A stretch of DNA of 24,908 nucleotides from IMG/VR virus record IMGVR_UViG_3300046167_000502, positions 1 through 24,908 of that record, one strand, 5' to 3'. Shown in pieces: positions 1 through 7,348 of the stretch; within the stretch, counting starts at the first letter, position 1; every line of letters starts with the position of its first letter. Position numbers and translations under genes: made by a program. The notes under the pieces are model-generated. The model saw only the letters and a program-made list of their open reading frames with translations. It was not told where the DNA came from and did no database searches. This stretch comes from a virus.

Positions 1-567
1 AACACCCCATCTGTTTAACCAATCAAGTAATTCACTACGAGTAATTCTACGACGCACTTCTTTAACTTCTTGTAGCTGTCTAGTGTTAACTCTTACAGAA
101 CCTGCAGCTCTACATAGTCTACTTAAATCTTTAACTGAAGTATCGTTAGGTATATTATTGTTAGACAATACTTTGTATATTGCATTAACTACATTAGGAT
201 ATTCTTGTTTAGTAAATCCTTCTTCAACAGAAATGATTGCATGATATGATTTACCACCAGACCATAAGAGTGTTGCATACGGTAGGTCTACTTCCTGAAA
301 CCATTCTAGTTGTTGCTCTTTCGGCACAGGTTTCTTTACACCACTACCATCATTATAATCATCTATCTCTACTAAAATATTTCTTAAAGCAATAACATTA
401 TCGTTGGCTCGTGTACTCTGAGGTTTCATAGGATTAATAGAAAACAATTCGCAGTCTTCTTTCAAACCTTTTAGATGTACTGGATATGTTGTAGTACCAA
501 ATTTGTTAGGTGCAAAACATGTCCATTCATCTTCATTAAATAATACTTTATAAAACTCTTTAGTCAT
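1..567 (-). CDS. Archaeo-eukaryotic-type primase (AEP/RepB-primase-like), N-terminal part, runs off the window
   Basis: The minus-strand reading frame is open from an ATG at 567 to base 1 (189 codons, no stop). It shows the three marks of the AEP primase superfamily in order. An acidic motif VEIDD lies at residues 66-70, an SxH motif (S107-Y108-H109, preceded by LLWSGGK) follows, and then an Asp (D147) before SRLCR (149-153), which resembles the 'D..RLxR.pG' motif of RepB-type primases. The expected role is primer synthesis for phage DNA replication. The start overlaps the end of the upstream acetyltransferase-like gene by 8 nt (ATGACTAA), suggesting translational coupling. The C-terminal part is not in this piece; the open frame at the right edge (24566-24908) may be it. 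The superfamily call is fairly secure; polymerase versus primase activity cannot be told. Confidence 0.72.
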   Translation of the reverse strand, partial: MTKEFYKVLFNEDEWTCFAPNKFGTTTYPVHLKGLKEDCELFSINPMKPQSTRANDNVIALRNILVEIDDYNDGSGVKKPVPKEQQLEWFQEVDLPYATLLWSGGKSYHAIISVEEGFTKQEYPNVVNAIYKVLSNNNIPNDTSVKDLSRLCRAAGSVRVNTRQLQEVKEVRRRITRSELLDWLNRWGV

Positions 568-1213
568 TGGCCAGTAATTCTTTTTTAAAAGCTTCTCCTT
601 CTGCTCTAAGTGCATCTGTTATTATAAACTCCATTTCTGCACCTAAACCTTCGCCGGTAAGGGTAAAGTCATTCTTTTCATAAAACTTTATTAAACGGAA
701 TGTATGACGCGCTAGTGCTTGTTTATACTGCTTAAACTTTCTATGTCCGTTAATAGTTTTAGTGTCAACACCCATTTTATCATATAACTCTACAGGTACT
801 GCTCTTAACTTAATATCTAAGTCATTAACGATACCAGCTAGTTTAAACATTGATAATGCTTTACTACCAATATCATTACCTCTTAATTCTTTAGCAACAG
901 CTAGATTAAAAATAAATATTGTATTATCTTCAATATAAAATGAAGTACTTAATGTAGGATGTAATGTAGTAACATAAACACGGTCAGGTGTTTTTTCTGT
1001 GTGTGCAAAGTATTTACCTTGATAAATACCTTCAATGTTTTCAGCAGGGAATCTAAGACATACTTCTTGTGGTTGAATACCTAAAGACATATATAGTCCT
1101 CGTATCATACCACGTACTTGTCCTTGCTCGTGTGTTAACATAATTTCTGAAGCTTCCATAGTTTCGTTTAAATTGTTAAATGCGTGTGAATCTAATCTTG
1201 ATTTATTTTTCAT
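560..1213 (-). CDS. GNAT-like acetyltransferase
   Basis: This is a 217-aa protein. Residues 103-127 look like GNAT motif A: a beta strand with F-N-L-A-V, then RGNDIGSKAL at 111-120, which fits the Q/RxxGxG/A acetyl-CoA pyrophosphate loop and its helix. Residues 174-183 (LIKFYEKNDF) match the C-terminal 'L..FYek.GF' signature of the family. GNAT enzymes move an acetyl group from acetyl-CoA to an amine; the substrate here is unknown. The gene lies in the early block directly before the primase and overlaps it by 8 nt, so it is probably expressed early and could modify a host protein or a small molecule. The N-terminal 90 residues are not recognised. The ATG at 1213 is preceded by an AT-rich stretch (TATATTAT) without a Shine-Dalgarno sequence. 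Confidence 0.6.
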   Translation of the reverse strand: MKNKSRLDSHAFNNLNETMEASEIMLTHEQGQVRGMIRGLYMSLGIQPQEVCLRFPAENIEGIYQGKYFAHTEKTPDRVYVTTLHPTLSTSFYIEDNTIFIFNLAVAKELRGNDIGSKALSMFKLAGIVNDLDIKLRAVPVELYDKMGVDTKTINGHRKFKQYKQALARHTFRLIKFYEKNDFTLTGEGLGAEMEFIITDALRAEGEAFKKELLAND

Positions 1214-1255
1214 ATTTATAATATACGTATTTTTTTTGACATAAAAAAGTTTTTA

Positions 1256-1603
1256 TCAAAATATTTGTTTATAATAAGCCTCCAATGAAACTTGGTACTC
1301 ATAACCAAATATGTTACGCATCTCTTCAATTGAATCTAAAATTCTTTGTTTAGCTTCTTTGTACTCTGCGTTAAGCGCAATCTCTACTTGTTCTTGTTTC
1401 CAAAGCTGTGTGTTTACTTTAGCTTCATCTTCTCTGTGTTTTAGTAGCTCTGTAGATACTTTAGTTCTACGGCCCATGCCCTTGCAACCCTCTAAGTGAT
1501 GTGATATCATTTTATTACCTTGTCCAATTGAACCGCAATCGTAGCAGTAATAAACTTTCTGTGAGGCGTTGTAGCCGCCTTCTGCTTTTCCTTCGTGTGC
1601 CAT
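1256..1603 (-). CDS. Small putative zinc-binding protein, early region
   Basis: This 115-aa protein has a cysteine/histidine cluster near its N-terminus: C20-x2-C23, H35-H36 and C40. It could bind one zinc ion as a C2HC-type finger. The rest (about residues 45-100) is rich in charged residues, Gln and Ala and is probably a long helix or coiled coil. It starts 4 nt after the preceding 70-aa gene, so the two are likely co-transcribed. Such small zinc proteins are common in phage early regions, but no specific function is recognised here. It could be a DNA-binding or host-interaction protein. Confidence 0.6.
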   Translation of the reverse strand: MAHEGKAEGGYNASQKVYYCYDCGSIGQGNKMISHHLEGCKGMGRRTKVSTELLKHREDEAKVNTQLWKQEQVEIALNAEYKEAKQRILDSIEEMRNIFGYEYQVSLEAYYKQIF

Positions 1604-1607
1604 AATC

Positions 1608-1820
1608 TTACTTGTTTAATATTTTTGTTAATAATTCGTTTGTTGTAGGTTCTTTGTAATACTCGATAGTCTTACCTTCTGCATTGTAAAACTCACATAT
1701 CCATGCGTTTTCTTTAATAAGATATCCGTAATCGAATTCTAAACCTTTATTCTCAGCATGCATAGCAATGAATGGGAGAATGTTTTTGACTTGTGTAGTC
1801 GCTTCTTTGTTTGTTAACAT
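1608..1820 (-). CDS. Small hypothetical protein, first gene of the early block
   Basis: This is a 70-aa soluble protein with no recognised domain. The middle looks like a beta meander (EFDYGYLIKENAWICEFYNA) and the C-terminal part a helix. It is the first gene after the long control region and sits about 16 nt downstream of a promoter-like TATATAAA box, so it is probably the first early gene to be transcribed. The ATG at 1820 has only AT-rich sequence before it. No function is assigned. Confidence 0.6.
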   Translation of the reverse strand: MLTNKEATTQVKNILPFIAMHAENKGLEFDYGYLIKENAWICEFYNAEGKTIEYYKEPTTNELLTKILNK

Positions 1821-1835
1821 ATTGTTTTAATTTAA

Positions 1836-1868
1836 TTTATATACCTATTATAGTGTATATCTCCAAAA
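1836..1868 (-). promoter_or_regulatory. Candidate early promoter (Bacteroidota type)
   Basis: On the minus strand, TTTTG (1868-1864) is followed after 20 nt by TATATAAA (1843-1836), close to the Bacteroidota -33 TTTG / -7 TAnnTTTG arrangement. The ATG at 1820 would lie only about 10 nt downstream of the expected transcription start. The -7 match is partial (TAnn present, TTTG not). Confidence 0.4.
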
Positions 1869-1968
1869 TGTTTCATTTTAAGATAATGTTTTCTTTTAAT
1901 GTGCATCTCAGATAAATTATATACCTGTAGTACAAGATGCATTTGCTCAAAAAATGAATTATAGTGTA
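1837..1968. repeat. Short direct repeats in the early control region
   Basis: A 10-nt direct repeat TTATATACCT (plus strand) lies at 1837-1846 and 1917-1926. An 11-nt repeat ATTATAGTGTA lies at 1847-1857 and 1958-1968, with a degenerate third copy around 1974-1986. They flank or contain the promoter-like boxes of the early block and could be tandem promoters or regulator binding sites. Confidence 0.4.
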
Positions 1969-1987
1969 ATATTATAATAGTGTGTAT

Positions 1988-2021
1988 AAAAAAAGAGACC
2001 CTACCAGAACGGTAAGGTCTC
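1988..2021 (-). terminator. Rho-independent terminator at the end of the late block
   Basis: On the minus strand, GAGACCTTACC pairs with GGTAGGGTCTC (11 bp, one U-G wobble) around a 5-nt loop, followed directly by seven T. The wobble pairs only in the minus-strand RNA; the plus strand would have an A-C mismatch. This shows the direction of use and fits the end of the structural-gene transcript. Confidence 0.9.
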
Positions 2022-2157
2022 CCAAAACAAATAATAATAAAAAATATTATGAAACGGGTAAACAAGCCCGCGAACCTTTTTAACTGTTGTTCAGCAGTAA
2101 AACAAAACTAATACAATTATTATATGTAAGTGTTTAGCAAATGTTTCAAAAAAAAGA

Positions 2158-2463
2158 TTATTCTCCTAAAACTTTTGTAGTAGAAATCCCAACACTTGAT
2201 AATTTTGTCATCTGTGCATCGTGAGCAAGGTCAAGAACGTCAACGCCGTCAGCGTCTCTGTTATAATCAACTTCAACGTATGCTAATTCTGGCATATTAA
2301 ATGGTTGAGCGTTTGCAGTGAATGCAGCCTCTGACGCATAAATGTCCAAACCACATTGTAGTGTTGTACCGAATTTTTGATCAGCAACAGAAATTCTTCC
2401 GTATGCATTTGAAATTTCAACACCATTAGGTGTCATAATTGGTGTGTTAAATATTAAAGCCAT
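2158..2463 (-). CDS. Hypothetical protein, last gene of the late block
   Basis: This 101-aa protein has no recognised domain. Its composition (few Lys, mixed beta-type sequence, one Cys) suits a small structural or fibre-associated protein. It is the last gene before the terminator at 1988-2021 and follows the YadA-like tail fibre. A poly-A/T leader (AAAAAATCT on the minus strand, about 2490-2499) lies upstream of its ATG, the same kind of leader found before the capsid and tail-tube genes. This hints at high expression. It could be a tail-fibre accessory protein or chaperone, or a virion decoration protein; none of these is shown. Confidence 0.6.
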   Translation of the reverse strand: MALIFNTPIMTPNGVEISNAYGRISVADQKFGTTLQCGLDIYASEAAFTANAQPFNMPELAYVEVDYNRDADGVDVLDLAHDAQMTKLSSVGISTTKVLGE

Positions 2464-2496
2464 GTTAATGTTATTTTAATTATATATTTAGATTTT

Positions 2497-3324
2497 TTAG
2501 TATACGATTTTTAATGTACCGTCTGTGTGATATACACCACCAACTGGAACTCCACCAGTCACTGCAGCTGCTTGGTCAGCAAAGTTTAGGTTAGCAACTT
2601 CAGTAAATGCTATTTGTGGAATTGTTAAAGCATTTGCCCATATTGCAGTTACTTGATATCCCATTGCCATACCCTTTGCAATATTAGAAGGTACCTGAGT
2701 TTCGCGGCCAATAGCAACAGAATACGCAGGACTTGCAAGTGTATTAAATCCACCTATTGAAACTGAACTTTCACCATTTGCATTTCCATCGCCTAAACAA
2801 ACTGCAGCAAAATTATTAGCCTGAGAAGAAAACCCTACAGCTGCAGCTCTTGAACTTACACTTATAGAATCTGTTCCAATTGATAAACCTCTGTTACCAT
2901 TTGCTCTAGCATTAAATCCTACAGCAACATTTTGCTCTTCGAATGCATAACTAGAAGTTCCAATTGCAATACAATTACGGTCAAAATTAGTAGCACCCAA
3001 AGCACGTGCATTACTTCCAATTGCAATGTTTCCACCTGATGTTGCTGATGCAGCTGTTGTAGTTAAACTAGCAGCAGACACCATTGAGTTTGCTACATCA
3101 CCCTGTACTAAACCTGGTGCTCCACCTGGTAAACCAGTCACTGTAGCAGCTGATAAATCAAGTGCACCTGTGAATGATGCTGATGCTGTACCTACGGATA
3201 GCGTAGAAGCGTTTCCAGCGCCGTCTGTCAAGTTCTTTTCAGTAGCGCCTATTGCAGCGTTATCTGTTGTTTTTAATAAGCCTAGGTAGCTAGTACCTAC
3301 GCTATTACCTGTTAATGTTGCCAT
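2497..3324 (-). CDS. Tail fibre / adhesin with YadA-head-like repeats
   Basis: This is a 275-aa protein. Residues of about 95-210 consist of degenerate repeats of the form 'xxIAIGxxAxA' (NIAIGSNARALG, NCIAIGTSSYAF, NVAVGFNARANG, SVSIGGFNTL, SVAIGRETQV). This is the hallmark of the left-handed beta-roll of trimeric adhesins (Hep_Hag/YadA head). The N-terminal 60 residues resemble those of the neighbouring fibre at 3507-4619 (short polar segment, then 'LTDGAGN...F-T-G'), so they are probably the virion anchor. The C-terminus (GGVYHTDGTLKIVY) is a compact motif often seen ending Bacteroidota-phage fibres. Expected role: trimeric side or tip fibre binding the host surface. Start ATG at 3324 is 1 nt after the stop of the preceding small gene. 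Confidence 0.75.
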   Translation of the reverse strand: MATLTGNSVGTSYLGLLKTTDNAAIGATEKNLTDGAGNASTLSVGTASASFTGALDLSAATVTGLPGGAPGLVQGDVANSMVSAASLTTTAASATSGGNIAIGSNARALGATNFDRNCIAIGTSSYAFEEQNVAVGFNARANGNRGLSIGTDSISVSSRAAAVGFSSQANNFAAVCLGDGNANGESSVSIGGFNTLASPAYSVAIGRETQVPSNIAKGMAMGYQVTAIWANALTIPQIAFTEVANLNFADQAAAVTGGVPVGGVYHTDGTLKIVY

Positions 3325-3325
3325 A

Positions 3326-3502
3326 TTATAGTTTTTCTTTTAATTTTTGTATTTCAGTATAAATAGTAATTAACTGAGCTTCTTTCTCAGCAATTAATTC
3401 TTCGTTAGATGGTCCATCAACTTCGACATCTATATCAGACACTAATTCCATAGTACCATCTTCTAGCTTTCTCCAAGTCTTTATGTTTTCAGTTCTTGTC
3501 AT
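3326..3502 (-). CDS. Small coiled-coil protein between the two tail fibres
   Basis: This is a 58-aa acidic protein starting MTRTENIKTW. The last 25 residues (EELIAEKEAQLITIYTEIQKL) form a probable coiled coil. An upstream in-frame TTG at 3514 would add four residues and overlap the previous gene; the ATG at 3502 is preferred. It lies between two fibre genes (1-4 nt spacing on both sides) and so may be a fibre-assembly chaperone or trimerisation factor. No family is recognised. Confidence 0.6.
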   Translation of the reverse strand: MTRTENIKTWRKLEDGTMELVSDIDVEVDGPSNEELIAEKEAQLITIYTEIQKLKEKL

Positions 3503-3506
3503 AATG

Positions 3507-4619
3507 TTATGCAAATTTTAATCCGTATATTGGAAAGTCTGTTGCTTTTTGCCAAAGACTGCTTTCTCCAATGTTTGTTGGTAGTGTTGTGTAGGTTCTT
3601 GCAAATGTTGTTCCTCTATATGCTGTACTTGCATACATTGACATATGCGAAACTAAACCTGACATATTAGTTGAACCACACGCTTGGACACCAACATTAC
3701 TACCAGAGTTATTCCAAATAGCTAAGAAATATGTATTATCAACAGTTGCACCTAATGTATGTGCAGCACCACTAATAACTTTTAATCCTGTAGTTGTAGC
3801 ATCAATATCACCGAATTCATATTCAATATCACCACCTACTAAATTACCAGAAGCACCTGTAGCTGCTTTATATAATACAGCTTTAATAGTTCCACCTGCT
3901 GTTGCTGAAGTAATGTAAACACCAAAGGCACTCACATCTTGGCCAGTAATTAATGGCATTGCAACAACTTTCATTTGATTGTTATTTATAGTAGTTGACG
4001 CTGTTCCGTATGTGTCTGGTACGTATGTTGTTTTGAATAAATCGTGAGATGTATTTACACCACCATTCATATTAACTCCTCTTCCGGTAGTTAATAGAGT
4101 AGCTTCCATACCACCACCACCACCACCTGCAGCGTCAATAGTAAATGTATTTGAACCGTTATCTGTTAAAGTAATGTTGGTACCAGCTTGCATAGTTACA
4201 ACATCGTTAGTTGTATCTGAACCTGTTAAAGCGATGTTAATATTACCCGCTGCTCCAACTGCACCATAATCATATGTAGTGTCTGTAACTGTGCTATCAA
4301 TACGTGCACCAGCTGATGTAGCTACAAGGTCAATACCAGTCCCTGGTGATATAGCAATTGATGTTAATGAAGTATCTGAACCATTTAGGTTAAAACTCAA
4401 TGCTGAACCTACATAAGATTTATCTAATGTATATGTTGTATCTGGTGTACCTGTAACGGTTCCTGTAAAGTTTACAGCACTTGTAGATATTTCAACTGGT
4501 AAAGTCTGACCAGAGCCGTCTTGTAGTGGTCTTAACGTACCATCAACTGGTTCGTCAGTTCCTGTTTGAATCAGAGCGTCATACGTCTGACTAATAAGTT
4601 TATTCTGTAAGTTTCCCAT
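3507..4619 (-). CDS. Tail fibre / receptor-binding protein
   Basis: This is a 370-aa protein rich in Thr, Gly, Asn and Ser with little Lys or Arg, typical of phage fibres. The N-terminal region (about 1-55) resembles the start of the YadA-like fibre next door. Residues 60-165 contain repeated beta segments with 'TLTDNGSNTFTIDAA'-type ends. A glycine run (AAGGGGGGG, around residue 165-171) acts as a hinge before a C-terminal domain of about 200 residues that looks like a beta-sandwich. That domain would be the best candidate for host-receptor binding. The gene follows the 18-residue-repeat protein at 4621-4974 with 1 nt spacing. Confidence 0.7.
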   Translation of the reverse strand: MGNLQNKLISQTYDALIQTGTDEPVDGTLRPLQDGSGQTLPVEISTSAVNFTGTVTGTPDTTYTLDKSYVGSALSFNLNGSDTSLTSIAISPGTGIDLVATSAGARIDSTVTDTTYDYGAVGAAGNINIALTGSDTTNDVVTMQAGTNITLTDNGSNTFTIDAAGGGGGGMEATLLTTGRGVNMNGGVNTSHDLFKTTYVPDTYGTASTTINNNQMKVVAMPLITGQDVSAFGVYITSATAGGTIKAVLYKAATGASGNLVGGDIEYEFGDIDATTTGLKVISGAAHTLGATVDNTYFLAIWNNSGSNVGVQACGSTNMSGLVSHMSMYASTAYRGTTFARTYTTLPTNIGESSLWQKATDFPIYGLKFA

Positions 4620-4620
4620 A

Positions 4621-4974
4621 TTATACTATTGCTTCCCAGTTTCTTGTTTCCGCTTCCCAATTATCTGTAATTAACTGCCACTCAACTTCTGATGGAGGCG
4701 TAGGTGACCCTGCTTGAGATAGCGCATACCACCAAGTTCCATTTAACGGAGCTGTGATACCATAGTAGTTAGCTAAAGCTATTGTCCATGAACCGTATAA
4801 GGGTGCTGTGATACCAAAATGAATACAAAGCGCTTGTAACCACGATGCATTTACAGGTTCAGTAACCCCTAAAAATTCACAGTATGCTTGTAACCAGTTA
4901 CCATTTACGGGTTCTGTAACCGCTCCTGATGTTTGATTAAACACATATGTTTGTATAACTGATTGAATTATCAT
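4621..4974 (-). CDS. Small protein with four 18-residue tandem repeats
   Basis: Residues 18-89 are four repeats of about 18 residues with the pattern '(V/I)T-x-P-(V/L)-x-G-x-W-xxAL-xx-(F/Y)(F/Y)G' (units starting at about 19, 37, 55 and 73). A Trp-rich tail with 'W-x6-NWE-x3-NWE' (about 99-114) follows. Each unit resembles a short helix-turn packing around one Trp. The gene stands between the holin-like gene and the tail fibres, so a fibre-attachment or fibre-tip role is reasonable, but no function is known to me. The start is preceded by CTATATTTATTATT, an AT-rich element also seen upstream of other starts here. Confidence 0.65.
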   Translation of the reverse strand: MIIQSVIQTYVFNQTSGAVTEPVNGNWLQAYCEFLGVTEPVNASWLQALCIHFGITAPLYGSWTIALANYYGITAPLNGTWWYALSQAGSPTPPSEVEWQLITDNWEAETRNWEAIV

Positions 4975-4990
4975 AATAATAAATATAGAT

Positions 4991-5179
4991 TTAGTCTATG
5001 TTGTTTTTAAGCTTGCCCACAATCTCATAGAAGCCAACCATGCCAACATAAGCTGTAGCAAGTATTGTCCAATCACTTGAGTCTAGGGTTCCTGAGAACA
5101 GCCCGAATGAAGCCACAACAAATACCATTAGTTTTCTACTAACCCATTTACTTAGTAGTGCGTCTATCTTTTGTCTCAT
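4991..5179 (-). CDS. Small membrane protein, holin-like candidate
   Basis: This 62-aa protein has a basic N-terminus (MRQKIDALLSKWVSRK), a hydrophobic segment at about 17-30, a short polar turn with D33-S-S-D36, a second hydrophobic segment at about 38-55 and a Lys-containing tail. Two short membrane spans, a charged end and placement at the junction of head and fibre genes fit a holin or other lysis protein. No endolysin was found beside it, so this is an inference from topology and place. Confidence 0.5.
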   Translation of the reverse strand: MRQKIDALLSKWVSRKLMVFVVASFGLFSGTLDSSDWTILATAYVGMVGFYEIVGKLKNNID

Positions 5180-5223
5180 TACTTAAATATATTTTTAACT
5201 TCTTAATGTTGCTAGCAGTTGAT

Positions 5224-5808
5224 TTAGTTACAGCTGCTACAGTCGGGGTCGCAGTCTGTCCCGCAATCTGCGTAGATCCATAAGTCATTTCTTCGTAAAG
5301 GTATGTTTGTTTGTAAGCCACTAAAATAAGGTGTTTGTTTGTTAGGATACATTCCGTCAGTACCTGGGTTTGTATATGTAGCAAACATTCCAGGGTTATC
5401 CTTTAAGAACTCTAACATTCTTTCATTGTAAAACTGTGCTGTGTCCATTGCTGATTCACGCAAGTATTTCATTTCATCTAACGTAGTAGGTTGTGTTTCT
5501 TCAGATGTACCGTTAAGTATACCTTTTTCAACCATCTTATACTTTAAACTAGGTAACAGTAAGTAAAGTGCATATTGAATTAAACAAGGTCCTACATAAT
5601 CTTTTAAGAATGCAGACTCGTTAGATGTTAAATCATTTGCAACAACACCTGCTTTTAATCTTGTGTAAAAAGCTGTGCCTAGCGTATCTTGAATGTAAAT
5701 ATCCTGTGCTTGTAAAATAGACGGTGTTAATACATCAATACGAATATTGTTATCTAACGAAGTCCATTGCTTCATTCTTTGCTCAGATACTAATAATACT
5801 GTGTCCAT
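5224..5808 (-). CDS. Head-tail adaptor (DUF6712-like) with cysteine-rich tail
   Basis: This is a 194-aa, mainly helical protein directly after the portal gene, overlapping it by 1 nt (TAATG). Length, position and the N-terminal pattern (L-V-S-E-x-R-M-K ... ILQAQDIYIQDTLGTAFY) resemble the adaptor/connector proteins that follow the portal in Bacteroidota phages (DUF6712-like). It would form the ring below the portal and connect head to tail. The last 13 residues hold four cysteines at C182, C186, C190 and C193 (DCxxDCxxDCxSC), an unusual end that could bind metal or make disulfides. Family assignment is from memory and moderately sure. Confidence 0.6.
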   Translation of the reverse strand: MDTVLLVSEQRMKQWTSLDNNIRIDVLTPSILQAQDIYIQDTLGTAFYTRLKAGVVANDLTSNESAFLKDYVGPCLIQYALYLLLPSLKYKMVEKGILNGTSEETQPTTLDEMKYLRESAMDTAQFYNERMLEFLKDNPGMFATYTNPGTDGMYPNKQTPYFSGLQTNIPLRRNDLWIYADCGTDCDPDCSSCN

Positions 5809-6944
5809 TATAGTGATTCTATATTTGATTGTGGTGTTGTATCTTCTACCTCTTCTTCGTTAACTAATTTGTTAGGTCTAACATTTAAGGCTACGTTGTA
5901 ACCTGCTAATCTTAACATGTAACCAAATGAAGATAGAATCTTCTTTCTTTTAGGTTCAACTACAGTGCCCTCGAAGTGAGCGTACGCAACTTTAATTTCG
6001 TCTGCGTTTGAGCTGAATCCGGTGCTGTCCTTGATACCCAAAAGTAATGGGGATGTAATCCTATGGGCAGTAAGAATTCGTGAGCTTATACGCTCTTCTA
6101 ACAACAAATAGTAATCATCATTAGCTGAATCAATTGGTACAACTTCTACTTCTTTACCTGGTTCTGAGAACGTTAAAAAGAAACGACCTGCATTTTCTGT
6201 ACCGGTAAATGTTCTTTCAATCTCTTTGTAAACCTCTCTGCGTTCTTCTGGGCTTGGTACACCATTACGAAACTTCAATATCATACTAGGTGCTAAACCA
6301 TTTGCAATATTGTTTGCGTGAAAACGCGAAACTTGTGCATCTAATGAAATATCATTTAGTGCTGCAACGTATTCTGGAAGAGGGTAAACCTGATTGCCTG
6401 GTGTGTAACCGTAGCAATAGTAAATTTGTGAAGCGTTATCACCTTTATTATCAGTAGCATCGAATGCTCTGTATGTTTGGTAAGGATACTTTCTTAAATT
6501 TGCCCAGTCTGCTGAGTACATGTACTCATTAACTTTATCTTCTTCGTCTGGTTTACCTGACCTTACATTGTTAAATGGTAAATGGTAAATTTCAGTAATC
6601 TTGTTTCTCTCTTTATTCCAAATTACATTTAGTGCATAACCTGCATATAAAGTGTAATCTAATGAAATCTTTTCATATAACTCATCAACAGTTTCACCGT
6701 TTGCGTTAATGTATTCATCACCAATAGTTTCAATACCATCACCTACAATACCTGCAGTAATCGCAGTAATACAAGTGTGATGCATTGCTGATGTATCATA
6801 TAATTCAATTAATGAACCTGGGAATAAGTTCTTTTCACCATAGTACATAAATTCTTTACCACGTACTTCGTGAATTGTTGGTATGTTAACCGCTTGAAAC
6901 TGTGCGCCGTTAATTGCGTAAATACCTTCTGGTGTACTTCTCAT
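5808..6944 (-). CDS. Portal protein
   Basis: This is a 378-aa protein. The N-terminal segment 'GEKNLFPGSLIELYDTSAMHHTCI' and the later 'LYEKISLDYTLYAGYALNVIWN', 'HLPFNNVRSG', a middle helical part with 'SRFHANNIANGL', and the 'EERISSRILTAHRITSPLLLGI' helix are all typical of portals (HK97/SPP1-like fold). Portals form the dodecameric ring through which DNA is packaged. At 378 aa it is short but within range. It lies after the tail-tube-like gene and before the adaptor, separated from terminase by about 12 kb of tail genes, which is unusual. The C-terminus is acidic and probably flexible. Confidence 0.85.
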   Translation of the reverse strand: MRSTPEGIYAINGAQFQAVNIPTIHEVRGKEFMYYGEKNLFPGSLIELYDTSAMHHTCITAITAGIVGDGIETIGDEYINANGETVDELYEKISLDYTLYAGYALNVIWNKERNKITEIYHLPFNNVRSGKPDEEDKVNEYMYSADWANLRKYPYQTYRAFDATDNKGDNASQIYYCYGYTPGNQVYPLPEYVAALNDISLDAQVSRFHANNIANGLAPSMILKFRNGVPSPEERREVYKEIERTFTGTENAGRFFLTFSEPGKEVEVVPIDSANDDYYLLLEERISSRILTAHRITSPLLLGIKDSTGFSSNADEIKVAYAHFEGTVVEPKRKKILSSFGYMLRLAGYNVALNVRPNKLVNEEEVEDTTPQSNIESL

Positions 6945-6952
6945 ATCTTATT

Positions 6953-7324
6953 TTAATAATTAGGTCTAAAGAATACGTCTGATACTCTTTCTTCTGTTTC
7001 TGGAGTACTCGTGTAGTTAGTAGTTCCTAAATCACCACCTGGTTCTGTAATAATCTTTACTAAACCTTTGTCTAACGATTCTGTTAGCGTACTCATATCG
7101 TAATTATATATTCCGTTTTTATGTGAGTCACCAAAACCTACTGGAAATTGGACTTCAAATGTAGTATATCTTGCATTTGAAACAGTTGCAGTTGCATCAA
7201 TCGCTAATGGTTGATGGCTGTACTGGCTTGTTAACGTAAATACATAGCCTGAACCTAATGTTAAATTCGTTAGGTTTAAGCTAAATTCAAGTGTTAAATT
7301 ACTTTCTGGTACTAATAAAGTCAT
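6953..7324 (-). CDS. Hypothetical beta-sandwich structural protein
   Basis: This is a 123-aa protein rich in Thr, Ser, Leu and Asn with alternating hydrophobic residues, suggesting an all-beta fold. The centre contains 'FEVQFPVGFGDSHKNGIYNY', a turn-rich stretch. It is the first gene after the terminator at 7387-7415 and has the 15-nt conserved element just upstream, so it begins a transcription unit that continues into portal and adaptor. A virion role (head decoration, connector or tail-associated) is likely from position only. Confidence 0.55.
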   Translation of the reverse strand: MTLLVPESNLTLEFSLNLTNLTLGSGYVFTLTSQYSHQPLAIDATATVSNARYTTFEVQFPVGFGDSHKNGIYNYDMSTLTESLDKGLVKIITEPGGDLGTTNYTSTPETEERVSDVFFRPNY

Positions 7325-7348
7325 ATAATTGACTGTTTTTACTGTCTA

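Larger units (their letters stand above)
1821..2157. other. Intergenic control region between the late-block end and the early-block start
   Basis: This stretch of about 340 nt holds no convincing gene. From high to low coordinates on the minus strand it contains a weak hairpin (CGGG/CCCG near 2055-2073), the strong terminator at 1988-2021, the repeats at 1837-1968 and the candidate early promoter. An open frame covering 1832-2065 runs through the terminator stem and has a very skewed composition, so it was not called. All minus-strand transcription that passes through the tail-fibre genes would stop here and the early block would begin anew. Confidence 0.6.

Noticed and set aside
1832-2065. 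Open frame of 77 codons on the minus strand in the control region
   Set aside because: It runs through the terminator stem and the repeats, has Phe/Ile/His-skewed composition of random A/T-rich DNA, and shows no domain.
5148-5384. Open frame of 78 codons overlapping the adaptor and the holin-like gene
   Set aside because: Most of it is the shifted reading of two real genes on the same strand; only 44 nt between them is its own.
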